A DNA stretch of 64,000 nt from Mucilaginibacter_A sp041088075 (GCF_041088075.1 NZ_JBGCVY010000012.1:1-64000), one strand, 5' to 3'; counted from the stretch's first letter, positions 51,768-60,123 are shown. Numbers and translations are program-made. The notes: generated from the letters alone by a model not told the origin.

Positions 51768-53147
51768 CTACAACTCCTTCACCGCCGCTTTAAATTGCTG
51801 GCCGCGGTCTTCATAATTTTTAAATAAATCAAAACTGGCGCAAGCGGGAGACAGCAAAACCGTATCGCCTTTTTTTGCTAAGTGATAAGCCATTTGTACC
51901 GCTTCCTGTGCTGAGAATGCGTTCACAATCATGTCCACGTCTTCTTCAAAAGCTTCGTGAATGCGTTTGTTGTCTTTTCCCAAACACACAATCGCTTTCA
52001 CTTTTTGCTTCACCAACTCCTTCAGCATCGTGTAATCGTTGCCTTTGTCCACGCCGCCCAAGATCAAAACGACATCCGTGTTCATACTTTCCAGGGCAAA
52101 CCAAACCGAATTAACGTTGGTGGCTTTAGAATCGTTAATGAATTTGATGCCCGCAATCATGCCTGCAAACTCCAACCGATGCTCAATATTTTTAAAATCG
52201 CCCATACTTTCGCGGATGGTTTCGTTGCGCAGTTCTAAAACTTTTGCCGTAATGCCCGATGCCATGCTGTTATAAATATTGTGCTTTCCCTGCAAGGCCA
52301 ACTCCCTGATATTCATGTTCAAATCTCCTTTATCCGTTAAAATAAAAATCTCATCTTCGCTAAGGTACGCGCCTTGATCCACCTTTTTTTGAATGGAAAA
52401 AGGAAGTTGTTTGGCCAAAATTTCCCTTTTGGCGATACCTTTCATCGTTTCTTCGTCATCGGCACAATAAATCAGATAATCCGCACCAGTTTGGTTCTGG
52501 ATGATCCGAAATTTAGAATCGGCATAATTTTCCATTTTATATTCGTACCGGTCTAAATGATCGGGCGTAATATTCAGCAACACAGCAATATCCGCTTTAA
52601 ACTGGTACATATCGTCGAGCATAAAACTGCTGATCTCCAGCACGTAATGGTCGTACTTTTCGGCAGCCACCTGGTAGGCAAAACTTTTACCAATGTTGCC
52701 CGCCAAACCCACATTTAAACCTGCTTTTTTAAGCAGGTGATAAGTGAGGCTTGTGGTCGTGGTTTTTCCGTTTGATCCGGTGATGCAGATCATTTTCGCG
52801 TTGGTATATCTTCCCGCAAACTCAATTTCCGAAATTACCGGGATTCCTTTTTCCCGCAGTTTTTTGATGATCGGCGCTTTTTCGGGAATGCCCGGACTTT
52901 TCACCACTTCATCAGCCTGCAAAATCGTTTCTTCGGAATGCTTTCCTTCTTCAAAATCAATGTTCCAGTCTTGCAGTTGCAGTTTGTATTTTTCGTCCAT
53001 CTTCCCAAAATCAGAAACAAAAACTTTAAAGCCCTGCTTCCGAGCCAAAAAAGCTGCACCAACGCCACTTTCGCCAGCGCCCAAAATGCACAGGAACTTT
53101 CCGTTTCCGGTAGCCGTTGCTGCTGTTTGATTTCCTCCCGTTTCCAA
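51768..53147 (-). CDS. murD: UDP-N-acetylmuramoylalanine-D-glutamate ligase
   Basis: 459 residues as read. Adds D-Glu to UDP-MurNAc-L-Ala. The N-terminal Rossmann block is FLCILGAGESGVGAAFLARKQGF, the P-loop is ITGSNGKTTTTSL (122-134), and NITPDHLDRYEYKMENYADSK and LILGGVDKGNDYTML follow. The start is uncertain: the only in-frame initiator before the Rossmann strand is a TTG at 53147, which gives a 17-residue leader (ETGGNQTAATATGNGK) unusual for MurD. The frame is open upstream to the motif A copy at 53169, so the start may have been altered by that repeat. Confidence 0.92.
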   Translation of the reverse strand: METGGNQTAATATGNGKFLCILGAGESGVGAAFLARKQGFKVFVSDFGKMDEKYKLQLQDWNIDFEEGKHSEETILQADEVVKSPGIPEKAPIIKKLREKGIPVISEIEFAGRYTNAKMICITGSNGKTTTTSLTYHLLKKAGLNVGLAGNIGKSFAYQVAAEKYDHYVLEISSFMLDDMYQFKADIAVLLNITPDHLDRYEYKMENYADSKFRIIQNQTGADYLIYCADDEETMKGIAKREILAKQLPFSIQKKVDQGAYLSEDEIFILTDKGDLNMNIRELALQGKHNIYNSMASGITAKVLELRNETIRESMGDFKNIEHRLEFAGMIAGIKFINDSKATNVNSVWFALESMNTDVVLILGGVDKGNDYTMLKELVKQKVKAIVCLGKDNKRIHEAFEEDVDMIVNAFSAQEAVQMAYHLAKKGDTVLLSPACASFDLFKNYEDRGQQFKAAVKEL

Positions 53148-53168
53148 TTCGTTATTTGTTTTTAAGAT

Positions 53169-53183
53169 GATGCTTCTTTTACT
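53169..53183 (+). repeat. Motif A copy across the mraY stop codon
   Basis: GATGCTTCTTTTACT, followed by ACCTTAATTTTAGTG. On the minus strand the mraY stop TAG (53182-53184) is formed by the end of the motif. It occupies the 34-bp gap between mraY and murD. Confidence 0.65.
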
Positions 53184-54423
53184 ACCTTAATTTTAGTGTA
53201 ACAATGGTTACGATGGCCAGAAAAATGCCGACGATCCAAAACCGCGTAACGATCTTGGATTCGTGGTAACCTTTTTTCTGAAAATGATGGTGCAGCGGCG
53301 ACATCAGGAAAATCCTTCGGCCTTCGCCATATTTTTTTTTGGTGAATTTGAACCAGCTTACCTGCAAAATCACCGAAACCAGTTCGATCAGAAAAATACC
53401 GCATAAAAGAGGTATCAGCAGTTCTTTACGGATCATTATCGCAAAAGCCGCGATAATTCCGCCAATGGCCAGGCTTCCCGTATCGCCCATAAATATTTGC
53501 GCCGGGTACGAATTGTACCACAAAAAGCCAACACAAGCACCTACAAAAGCACCAGCAAAAATTACCAGCTCGCCCGAATTTGGGATGTAAACAATGTTCA
53601 GATATTCGGCAATAACTGTATTGCCCGAAACGTAAGCAAGCACGGCAAGCGTTATTCCAATGATGGCCGAAGTCCCCGTCGCCAAACCATCAATTCCATC
53701 CGTGATATTTGCACCGTTGGAAACCGCAGTGATGATAAAAATGGTGAACAACATAAACACAATGAGCGAATAATGCTCGTAACCGGGACCAATAAACTTG
53801 ATTACTTTGGCATAATCAAACTCGTTGTGCTTGTAAAAAGGCACGTTGGTTTTGGTGGATTTGATGTCCTGCGTGTAAATGTATTTGTTGCCAACCTGAT
53901 GGACTTCCACCGGAACATCGGCTTTTACCGGCAGCGTTACGGTTTGGCGGATGACAATTTCGGGACTGAAATACATCGTCCAGCCAATAATAATGGACAA
54001 GCCAACCTGGCCAATAATTTTAAAACGGCCGGCCAAACCCTCTTTGTTCTTTTTGAAAACCTTGATGTAATCGTCCAGAAAACCAACTGTTCCCATCCAA
54101 ATCGTGGTGATGATCATCAATATAATGTAGATGTTGTCCAGCTTGGACAGCAATAAAGTTGGGATCAAAATCCCCATCAAAATCATGATGCCGCCCATCG
54201 TTGGCGTTCCTTGTTTTTGCATCTGGCCTTCCAAACCTAAATTTCTTACGGTTTCTCCAACTTGCTTTCTACGGAGGTATTTGATGATTTTTCCGCCAAA
54301 AACAGTCGTAATAATAAGCGAAAGGATAACCGACATGGCTGTGCGGAACGAAATGTACTGGAATACACCAACGCCCGGGATATTGTGGTTTTTATAGAGA
54401 TAGGTAAACAGGTAATACAGCAT
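53182..54423 (-). CDS. mraY: Phospho-N-acetylmuramoyl-pentapeptide transferase
   Basis: 413 residues, about ten membrane helices. Makes lipid I from undecaprenyl phosphate and UDP-MurNAc-pentapeptide. KQGTPTMGGIMIL, TIWMGTVGFLDDYIKVFKKN (catalytic Asp pair), NGANITDGIDGLATGTSAIIG, FMGDTGSLAIGGIIAAFAI and SPLHHHFQKKG are signature blocks. It is longer than E. coli MraY (360) through a periplasmic insertion after MYFSPEIVIRQTVTLPVKAD (about 160-220), which is known in Bacteroidota. It abuts murE with a 1-bp overlap. Confidence 0.96.
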   Translation of the reverse strand: MLYYLFTYLYKNHNIPGVGVFQYISFRTAMSVILSLIITTVFGGKIIKYLRRKQVGETVRNLGLEGQMQKQGTPTMGGIMILMGILIPTLLLSKLDNIYIILMIITTIWMGTVGFLDDYIKVFKKNKEGLAGRFKIIGQVGLSIIIGWTMYFSPEIVIRQTVTLPVKADVPVEVHQVGNKYIYTQDIKSTKTNVPFYKHNEFDYAKVIKFIGPGYEHYSLIVFMLFTIFIITAVSNGANITDGIDGLATGTSAIIGITLAVLAYVSGNTVIAEYLNIVYIPNSGELVIFAGAFVGACVGFLWYNSYPAQIFMGDTGSLAIGGIIAAFAIMIRKELLIPLLCGIFLIELVSVILQVSWFKFTKKKYGEGRRIFLMSPLHHHFQKKGYHESKIVTRFWIVGIFLAIVTIVTLKLR

Positions 54424-55883
54424 CAGCTCATCAGTTTAAATTGTTCTGCCAAAATCTGTTTATCGTCAAAAGGGTATTTCACGCCTTTTATTTCTTGGTA
54501 TTTTTCGTGGCCTTTGCCAGCCAGTAGAATGATGTCGTTGGGCTGTGCCAAATGACATGCTGCTTTTATCGCCTCTTTTCTGTCGGCAATGGCAAATGCT
54601 TTCCGTTGCTGGTCTGGCGTGATGCCGCTTTGCATATCACGAATGATCTGATCCGGTTCTTCGGAACGCGGGTTATCCGAAGTTAAAATCACTTTATCGC
54701 TCCAATCGCAAGCCACCGTAGCCATCACCGGCCGTTTTGTTTTGTCCCGATCTCCGCCGCAACCAATTACCGTAATTACCTGTTCGTTTCCTTTGCGGAT
54801 GTCTTTGATCGTGCTTAATACATTTTGAACGGCATCCGGCGTGTGCGCGTAATCCACAATCCCAATGACTTTATTTGCGGAAATAAAATAATCAAACCGG
54901 CCTACCGCTCCGTCTAACCGGCTTAAAGCGGTTAAAACTTTTTCTTTATCCTGATCAAGCAAAATAGCTGAACCATAAACCGCCAGCAAATTATAAGCGT
55001 TAAAACTGCCCACCATTTTAAACCAAACTTCCTGCCCGTCAATGTTTAAAAGCAGGCCGCCAAACTGGTTCTCCAAAATCTTGGCTTTAAAATCGGCCAT
55101 ACTTTTTAAAGCATAGGTTTTTTTACTGGCTTTGGTATTTTGAAGCATTACTTTGCCGTTGCGGTCGTCCAAATTTATCAGGGCAAAAGCAGTATTGGGC
55201 AAACCATCAAAAAAGCCTTTTTTGGCTTTTAAATAGTTATCAAAAGTTTTGTGGAAATCGAGGTGATCGTGGGTGAGGTTTGAAAAAATGCCGCCCGCAA
55301 AATGTAAGCCTGTGATCCGATGTTGCACAACCGAATGCGAACTCACTTCCATAAAAGCGTAATCGCAACCGTGCTGAACCATTTCGAGCAATAGTTCATT
55401 CAAAGCAATCGGATCAGGCGTGGTATGTGTTGCAGGAATAATTGCATCGTTAATCCGGTTTTCGACGGTAGAAAGCATCCCGCATTTATAACCCAATTCC
55501 CTAAAAAGTTGAAACAACAAGGTTGCAATGGTCGTTTTGCCATTTGTTCCGGTTACGCCAACCAATTTTAATTTTTGGGAAGGATGATCGTAAAAGTTGG
55601 CCGCCGCAAAACCCAAAGCTTCGGATGCTTCTTTTACCCTGATAAAAACAGTATCAGGATTTTGGTTCTGCGGGATTTCCTCACAAACCACAGCAACAGC
55701 GCCGGAAGCAATGGCTTGTTCGATAAAACGATGTCCATCAACCAAAGTCCCGCGAACGGCAAAAAACAAACTTCCGGGAACCACTTTTCTTGAATCAAAA
55801 ACAAGCGCAGTAATTTCCCGGTCCGGTTTGTTTAAACCAGTCAGATCAGTAATCCCTGCGCATATTTCTGTCAATAACTTCAT
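54423..55883 (-). CDS. murE: UDP-N-acetylmuramoyl-tripeptide synthetase (meso-DAP adding)
   Basis: 486 residues. Adds the third stem residue. Motifs: P-loop GVTGTNGKTTIATL, MEVSSHSVVQHRI, NLTHDHLDFHKTFDNYLKAK and DYAHTPDAVQNVL. SDNPRSEEPDQII contains the DNPR sequence that marks meso-diaminopimelate specificity, so the peptidoglycan is DAP type, consistent with dapA in this window. The N-terminal domain contains a 32-bp palindrome (55624-55655) formed from motif A plus motif B, encoding DTVFIRVKEAS (residues 77-87). It overlaps ftsI by 4 bp. Confidence 0.96.
   Translation of the reverse strand: MKLLTEICAGITDLTGLNKPDREITALVFDSRKVVPGSLFFAVRGTLVDGHRFIEQAIASGAVAVVCEEIPQNQNPDTVFIRVKEASEALGFAAANFYDHPSQKLKLVGVTGTNGKTTIATLLFQLFRELGYKCGMLSTVENRINDAIIPATHTTPDPIALNELLLEMVQHGCDYAFMEVSSHSVVQHRITGLHFAGGIFSNLTHDHLDFHKTFDNYLKAKKGFFDGLPNTAFALINLDDRNGKVMLQNTKASKKTYALKSMADFKAKILENQFGGLLLNIDGQEVWFKMVGSFNAYNLLAVYGSAILLDQDKEKVLTALSRLDGAVGRFDYFISANKVIGIVDYAHTPDAVQNVLSTIKDIRKGNEQVITVIGCGGDRDKTKRPVMATVACDWSDKVILTSDNPRSEEPDQIIRDMQSGITPDQQRKAFAIADRKEAIKAACHLAQPNDIILLAGKGHEKYQEIKGVKYPFDDKQILAEQFKLMS
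55624..55655. repeat. Mixed motif A/B palindrome inside murE
   Basis: GATGCTTCTTTTACC (55624-55638) and GATAAAAACAGTATC (55641-55655) are an A and a B copy facing each other two bases apart. Apart from the two-base A/B difference and its flanks they pair through their length. Same 32-bp frame as the argS palindrome. Confidence 0.7.
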
Positions 55884-57967
55884 TCGAGTTCCAATACTAT
55901 TTTAGATCCTTTTGGTATAATGCTGCCTGGCCCAACCGATTGCCGCACCACCGTTCCGCTGCCGACTACGGCTGTTTTGTAGCCTGAATTTCCCATGATA
56001 AACAAAGCATCGCGCAAACCCATCCCAACGGTTGATGGCACGCCTTTTTTGGCCGGTGTTTCTGTAGAAACACCTTCGTTGGTATCAATGGCTGATGGGT
56101 TAATTTTGCCAGTTTGCGGTTTCAATTTAAGCTTTGTATAAACTTCTTGCAAAGCTTTTGGCTGACCGGCTTTTGCCTGTGGCGCTTGTGTATTGTTTGC
56201 TACGCGGATGGAAGAAGTCTGGTTTAAATCCATATCACTGGAATAAACCCGGTCTGCAATTTCCCTAAAAACCGGGCCTGAAACCGAAGCACCGTAATAA
56301 TCTCCTTTAGGATCATTAATAACAACAATCATCGAATATTTAGGCTTATCTGCCGGAAAATAGCCTACAAAAGAAGCTTGATATTGGCGCTTGCCTCTGT
56401 AGCCTTTATTTGCATCTGCAACTTGTGCAGTACCCGTTTTACCAGCTATTTTATATAGTGGATTATAAACAAATTTTTTACCACTACCTTCAAGAACTAC
56501 ACCTTCCAGCATATTTTTTATTTTTCTTAAAGTTATATCCGAGCAAATTTTCTCCTTGATTACCCTGGCCTGGAATTGCTCAATCGGGTTGCCCAGCCTT
56601 CTGATCTCTTTTACAAAAATCGGCGCAATGTATTTACCATTGTTGGCAACCGCACTATAAAAGGAAAGCATTTTTAAAGGCGTCAACTGCATTTCGTAAC
56701 CGTAAGCCATTTGCGGCAAGGTCATGTTTTTGTTCCAGCTTTTGTTTTCGGGGTTTTTAATGACTGGCTGTGCTTCTCCCGGGATTTCTAATTTTAATTT
56801 TTCGTTCAGATGCCAATCGTACAAATGGTCGGTAAATTGCGATTGGTTATTGTGATAAGCATTGTTCACCAAAAAAGCTACGGCAGCATTGGATGATTGT
56901 TCGAATGCTTTTTTTACCGTAACCACACCGATACTGCCATGCGAATCCTTGATTATATGGCCTGGTATTTGATAAAAACCCGTATTCACCATGGTGCTGG
57001 TGTCCACTTTATGGTCTTCCAGCAAAGCCATGTACGAAGCCAATTTAAAGGTAGAACCGGGATCCTGGTTGCCGGCAATGGCATAATTAAACTTTTCCTG
57101 ATATTCTCCTGGCGCTACTTTGGTGAAATTGGCAACGGCACGCACTTCGCCTGTTTGTACTTCCATCAAAATAACGGTACCGTGGTCGGCATCGCTTTTG
57201 ATTAACTGTTTTAACAAAGCACTTTGCGCCACATCCTGGTAATTAACGTCCAAGGTTGACATGATATCCGCACCTTCTTTTGGCGCGATTTCAAAGTCTT
57301 CGTTTATCGGTTTCCAAACGCCACCTGCAATCCGCTGCATTAGCCGCTTGCCGGATTCTCCATTGATAAAAGAAGCATACGCACCTTCTAAACCAACACC
57401 ATTTTTTACGTTCTCATTTTTATAACCAATCGTCCGGGCAGCAAGCGAACGGTACGGCAAAATCCTTTTGTTTTTTTGAACCACGATCAACCCGCCGCCA
57501 TATTTGCCCATATTAAAGATGGGAAACTTCTTGATCTGCTTTAAATCCTGAAAAGAAACTTTACGCTTGATAAGCAGGTAACGGGAACTATCACGGCGGC
57601 CATCGCGTAGGTAACGCGAATAATCGCGGGCAGATTTATCGCCAAAAAAAGCCGACATTTTCATCGCCAAAGAATCAACTTTTTCGTAAAAAATTTTGTC
57701 ATCTGCGATGGCGCCGTCCACCATATCCATGTGCAGCTCATACTCCGGAACCGAAGTGGCCAGCATACTTCCATCTTGTGCAAATATATTTCCGCGGGCA
57801 GCTTCTACATTTACATAACGGATAGAAAGGCTGTCTTGCATGGATGCCCATTTTTTGCCTTGTACAAACTGCACGCGGCATAGCTGCACCATTACTGCCA
57901 CGGCAAACAGCACAATCAGGCCGAAAGCCAGATAAACGCGAAGCAGTATATTGGTCCTAATGCTCAT
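55880..57967 (-). CDS. ftsI: Septal penicillin-binding protein with C-terminal PASTA domain
   Basis: 695 residues. Class B transpeptidase of the divisome. One N-terminal membrane helix (about 10-28) and a PBP dimer domain precede the transpeptidase domain with DPGSTFKLASYMALL (nucleophile Ser305, Lys308), EQSSNAAVAFL (SxN) and GKTGTAQVADANKG (KTG). A C-terminal PASTA domain (about 630-695, VPSTVGMGLRDALFIMGNSGYKT) is typical of Bacteroidota FtsI. Motif A at 57365-57379 encodes YASFING. It overlaps both neighbours (murE by 4 bp, ftsL by 11 bp). Confidence 0.95.
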   Translation of the reverse strand: MSIRTNILLRVYLAFGLIVLFAVAVMVQLCRVQFVQGKKWASMQDSLSIRYVNVEAARGNIFAQDGSMLATSVPEYELHMDMVDGAIADDKIFYEKVDSLAMKMSAFFGDKSARDYSRYLRDGRRDSSRYLLIKRKVSFQDLKQIKKFPIFNMGKYGGGLIVVQKNKRILPYRSLAARTIGYKNENVKNGVGLEGAYASFINGESGKRLMQRIAGGVWKPINEDFEIAPKEGADIMSTLDVNYQDVAQSALLKQLIKSDADHGTVILMEVQTGEVRAVANFTKVAPGEYQEKFNYAIAGNQDPGSTFKLASYMALLEDHKVDTSTMVNTGFYQIPGHIIKDSHGSIGVVTVKKAFEQSSNAAVAFLVNNAYHNNQSQFTDHLYDWHLNEKLKLEIPGEAQPVIKNPENKSWNKNMTLPQMAYGYEMQLTPLKMLSFYSAVANNGKYIAPIFVKEIRRLGNPIEQFQARVIKEKICSDITLRKIKNMLEGVVLEGSGKKFVYNPLYKIAGKTGTAQVADANKGYRGKRQYQASFVGYFPADKPKYSMIVVINDPKGDYYGASVSGPVFREIADRVYSSDMDLNQTSSIRVANNTQAPQAKAGQPKALQEVYTKLKLKPQTGKINPSAIDTNEGVSTETPAKKGVPSTVGMGLRDALFIMGNSGYKTAVVGSGTVVRQSVGPGSIIPKGSKIVLELE

Positions 57968-58370
57968 CTTCTTCTGTTACGGTCAGTTTTTGCGGAGGCT
58001 CCACAGAAGTTTTTAACCCTAAAGTGTCTGTCCTTTTTGCCACTTCCGATAAAGTGCTTTTGTAGGCCAATTCGGCTTTGGTGGTTTTATAATCCCAGCT
58101 TAATTCTTTTACCTGCTTGGAAAGTTTATCAATGTCACGGATGTTGTTTTCGGCCATGTGGCGGTTGGCAATATAAACCATCGCCAAAAAGGCCACAAAA
58201 AATATAAAAGGCAGCATTTGGGTGGCAGCTTCGGTAGAAACCACTCCTTTTTTAAAGAACAAAGTGAAAAAGTTATCGGGTATTTTACCGGCAGGCGGTT
58301 TTTCTTCCACAATCAGTTCCTTTTCCAACTCCTCTTCTTCCAGAATTTCTGCTCTTAAACGGTTGCTCAT
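57957..58370 (-). CDS. ftsL: FtsL-like divisome protein
   Basis: 137 residues. A basic and acidic cytoplasmic N-terminus (MSNRLRAEILEEEELEKEL), one membrane helix (about 46-66, MLPFIFFVAFLAMVYIANRH) and a periplasmic coiled coil (DIDKLSKQVKELSWDYKTTKAEL). Size, topology and position between rsmH and ftsI identify it as FtsL, whose sequence is poorly conserved. It helps activate FtsW-FtsI. It overlaps rsmH by 4 bp and ftsI by 11 bp. Confidence 0.85.
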   Translation of the reverse strand: MSNRLRAEILEEEELEKELIVEEKPPAGKIPDNFFTLFFKKGVVSTEAATQMLPFIFFVAFLAMVYIANRHMAENNIRDIDKLSKQVKELSWDYKTTKAELAYKSTLSEVAKRTDTLGLKTSVEPPQKLTVTEEDEH

Positions 58371-59269
58371 CTTTTTACAGCGATTCTTAATTTGGCACTG
58401 CGTGCCCGGTTATTTAATTTTATTTCTTCTTCGGATGCGGTAATTGCCCCACGACTTACGGCATCAAACGGCTTTTGGTCGTTCCCAAAAAAATCCTTTT
58501 CTACTTCGCCGCGAAATTTTCCTTTGGCAATGAAGTTCTTCACCAAACGGTCTTCTAAGGAATGGTACGACATCACCACCAGCCTTCCGCCCGAAATCAA
58601 AACTTCTGCCGATTGCAGCAAAAACTCCTGCAAGGCTTCCAGTTCCTGGTTTACTTCGATGCGCAAAGCCTGAAAAACCTGCGCCAAATATTTATTTTCT
58701 TTTCCTTTTGGGATGCAGTTCTGAATGATAGTTTTCAGTTCGGCAATAGTCTCGATTGATTGGTTTAACCTCGAAGTAACTACTGTTTTTGCCAGTGTTT
58801 TTGCGTTCTGCAATTCGCCGTACATACCAAAAATTCGGTGTAAATTTTCTTCGCTATAAGTATTGATGATGGTTTTTGCGGTCAGGTCGCTGCTTTTGTT
58901 CATGCGCATATCTAAATCAGCATCAAAACGAACCGAAAAACCACGTTCCGCCTGGTCAAACTGGTGCGAAGAAACGCCCAGATCAGCCAGAATCCCATCC
59001 ACCGGAATGGCTTCATACAAGCGGCAGTAATTTTTTAAATACCGAAAGTTCTGCTCCACAAAAGTAAAACGCGCATCGTTTGGCACGTTTTGTTTGACAT
59101 CTTCATCCTGATCAAAACCCAATAAACGGCCGCCATCGCCCAAAGCATTTAAAATTTGTTTAGAATGGCCGCCGCCGCCAAAAGTTACATCCACGTAAGT
59201 GCCGTCTGGCTTTATCGCCAGCGCTTCGATGCATTCCTGCAACATCACGGGTGTGTGGTAACTATTCAT
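58367..59269 (-). CDS. rsmH: 16S rRNA (cytosine-1402-N4)-methyltransferase
   Basis: 300 residues. SAM-dependent methyltransferase acting on C1402 of 16S rRNA. YHTPVMLQECIEALAIKPDGTYVDVTFGGGGHSKQIL (SAM site), DGILADLGVSSHQFDQAERGFSVR, TYSEENLHRIFGMYGE, QVFQALRIEVNQELEAL and VVMSYHSLEDRLVKNF are diagnostic. Overlaps mraZ by 8 bp and ftsL by 4 bp at the head of the dcw cluster. Confidence 0.97.
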   Translation of the reverse strand: MNSYHTPVMLQECIEALAIKPDGTYVDVTFGGGGHSKQILNALGDGGRLLGFDQDEDVKQNVPNDARFTFVEQNFRYLKNYCRLYEAIPVDGILADLGVSSHQFDQAERGFSVRFDADLDMRMNKSSDLTAKTIINTYSEENLHRIFGMYGELQNAKTLAKTVVTSRLNQSIETIAELKTIIQNCIPKGKENKYLAQVFQALRIEVNQELEALQEFLLQSAEVLISGGRLVVMSYHSLEDRLVKNFIAKGKFRGEVEKDFFGNDQKPFDAVSRGAITASEEEIKLNNRARSAKLRIAVKR

Positions 59270-59726
59270 TAATTCGGTTTGCCTTGTTGCCCATTACTTC
59301 TTCGGCCAGTTTGGCAAAGTTTTCTGGTTCGTTGTCCAATTGTTCGTCGTATGTGGCTTTCGACCAAACATCTATTTTATTCAGGTTTCCGGCCAAAACC
59401 ACGTCGGTATCAATACCGGCATAATCCAATAATGATTTCGGGATCAACACCCTTCCGGCCGTGTCCAGTATTATTTCTGTTGCGCCACGGGTAAAATATT
59501 TGATAAATTCCCGGTTCTTTTTTTCGTACTGGTTTAGTTTGCTCAACTCGTCCAGCATCAGCATCCAGTCTTTCCGGGTGTAAACCACCAAATGTTTTTC
59601 AAAGCCCCGATTGATAAACAGCCCTTCCCGCTCAGCTTCCGGAAGCTGTTTCTTGAGGTTGACCGGGATCATCATCCGGCCTTTCGCATCAAGCTTGCAA
59701 TCAAATTCTCCTAAAAAATAGGACAT
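59262..59726 (-). CDS. mraZ: Transcriptional regulator MraZ
   Basis: 154 residues. Two SpoVT-AbrB-like halves, each with a DxxGR motif: CKLDAKGRMMIPV (about 10-22) and LDTAGRVLIPKSL (about 88-100). MraZ is the first gene of dcw clusters and in studied bacteria represses its own operon by binding TGGGN repeats upstream. Matching repeats are present at 59770-59794, so autoregulation is likely here. Confidence 0.95.
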   Translation of the reverse strand: MSYFLGEFDCKLDAKGRMMIPVNLKKQLPEAEREGLFINRGFEKHLVVYTRKDWMLMLDELSKLNQYEKKNREFIKYFTRGATEIILDTAGRVLIPKSLLDYAGIDTDVVLAGNLNKIDVWSKATYDEQLDNEPENFAKLAEEVMGNKANRINE

Positions 59727-59769
59727 GACTTTAGGTTGGGTAATATTTAATGAGTAAAAGTATAAATAT

Positions 59770-59794
59770 TACCACCTTTTACCACAATTTCCCA
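59770..59794 (-). promoter_or_regulatory. MraZ operator: three TGG boxes at 10-bp period
   Basis: Upstream of mraZ on the minus strand are TGGGA (59790-59794), TGGTA (59780-59784) and TGGTA (59770-59774), each separated by exactly five bases. This matches the direct-repeat layout known for MraZ binding (TGGGN with N5 spacers). The boxes lie 44-68 bp before the ATG, where they would overlap or adjoin the promoter (TATACTTTTA lies just downstream). Confidence 0.75.
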
Positions 59795-59847
59795 CTAAAA
59801 GTTTTCAACATTACATATTTATCTTTTTTAACTGTCTGTTAATGAGG

Positions 59848-59879
59848 GATACTGTTTTTATACCGATAAAAACAGTATG
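59848..59879. repeat. Motif B mini-hairpin upstream of mraZ
   Basis: ATACTGTTTTTAT (59849-59861) and ATAAAAACAGTAT (59866-59878) form a perfect 13-bp stem with a 4-base loop. Same size and loop length as the one at 62911. It could act as a small terminator or recognition site. Confidence 0.65.
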
Positions 59880-60025
59880 GCTGTTTTAAGCCCGATAAGC
59901 ATCTTAATCCGGGGAAGTAATTGGGTAGAACAGCTTAAAAAACTGCTTTAATTAAACAGAGTTAACTTCGGCAATAATATTTATAAAAGTTAAAGAGCGG
60001 CCTTGATTTACACAACAAAAATGTT

Positions 60026-60123
60026 GATGCTTCTTTTACCTCATTAAAATTGGTGATTGTATCAAATAAAAAAAGGGCAAAAACCAAATGGCTCACCAAT
60101 TTTTAGGCGGTAAAAGAAGTATG
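60026..60123. repeat. Motif A hairpin element upstream of the beta-barrel gene
   Basis: A plus copy (60026-60040), then TCATTAAAATTGGTGA, faces CTCACCAATTTTTAGGC before the minus copy (60109-60123, GGTAAAAGAAGTATG). The TTGGTGA/TCACCAA ends pair exactly. The rest of the 659-bp gap (59727-60385) holds the MraZ operator, the B hairpin and AT-rich promoter sequence, with no convincing gene. Confidence 0.7.

Noticed and set aside
53497..54156. 219-codon plus-strand ORF opposite mraY
   Set aside because: Shadow of the membrane-protein gene; Asn/Arg/Val-rich and without domain features.
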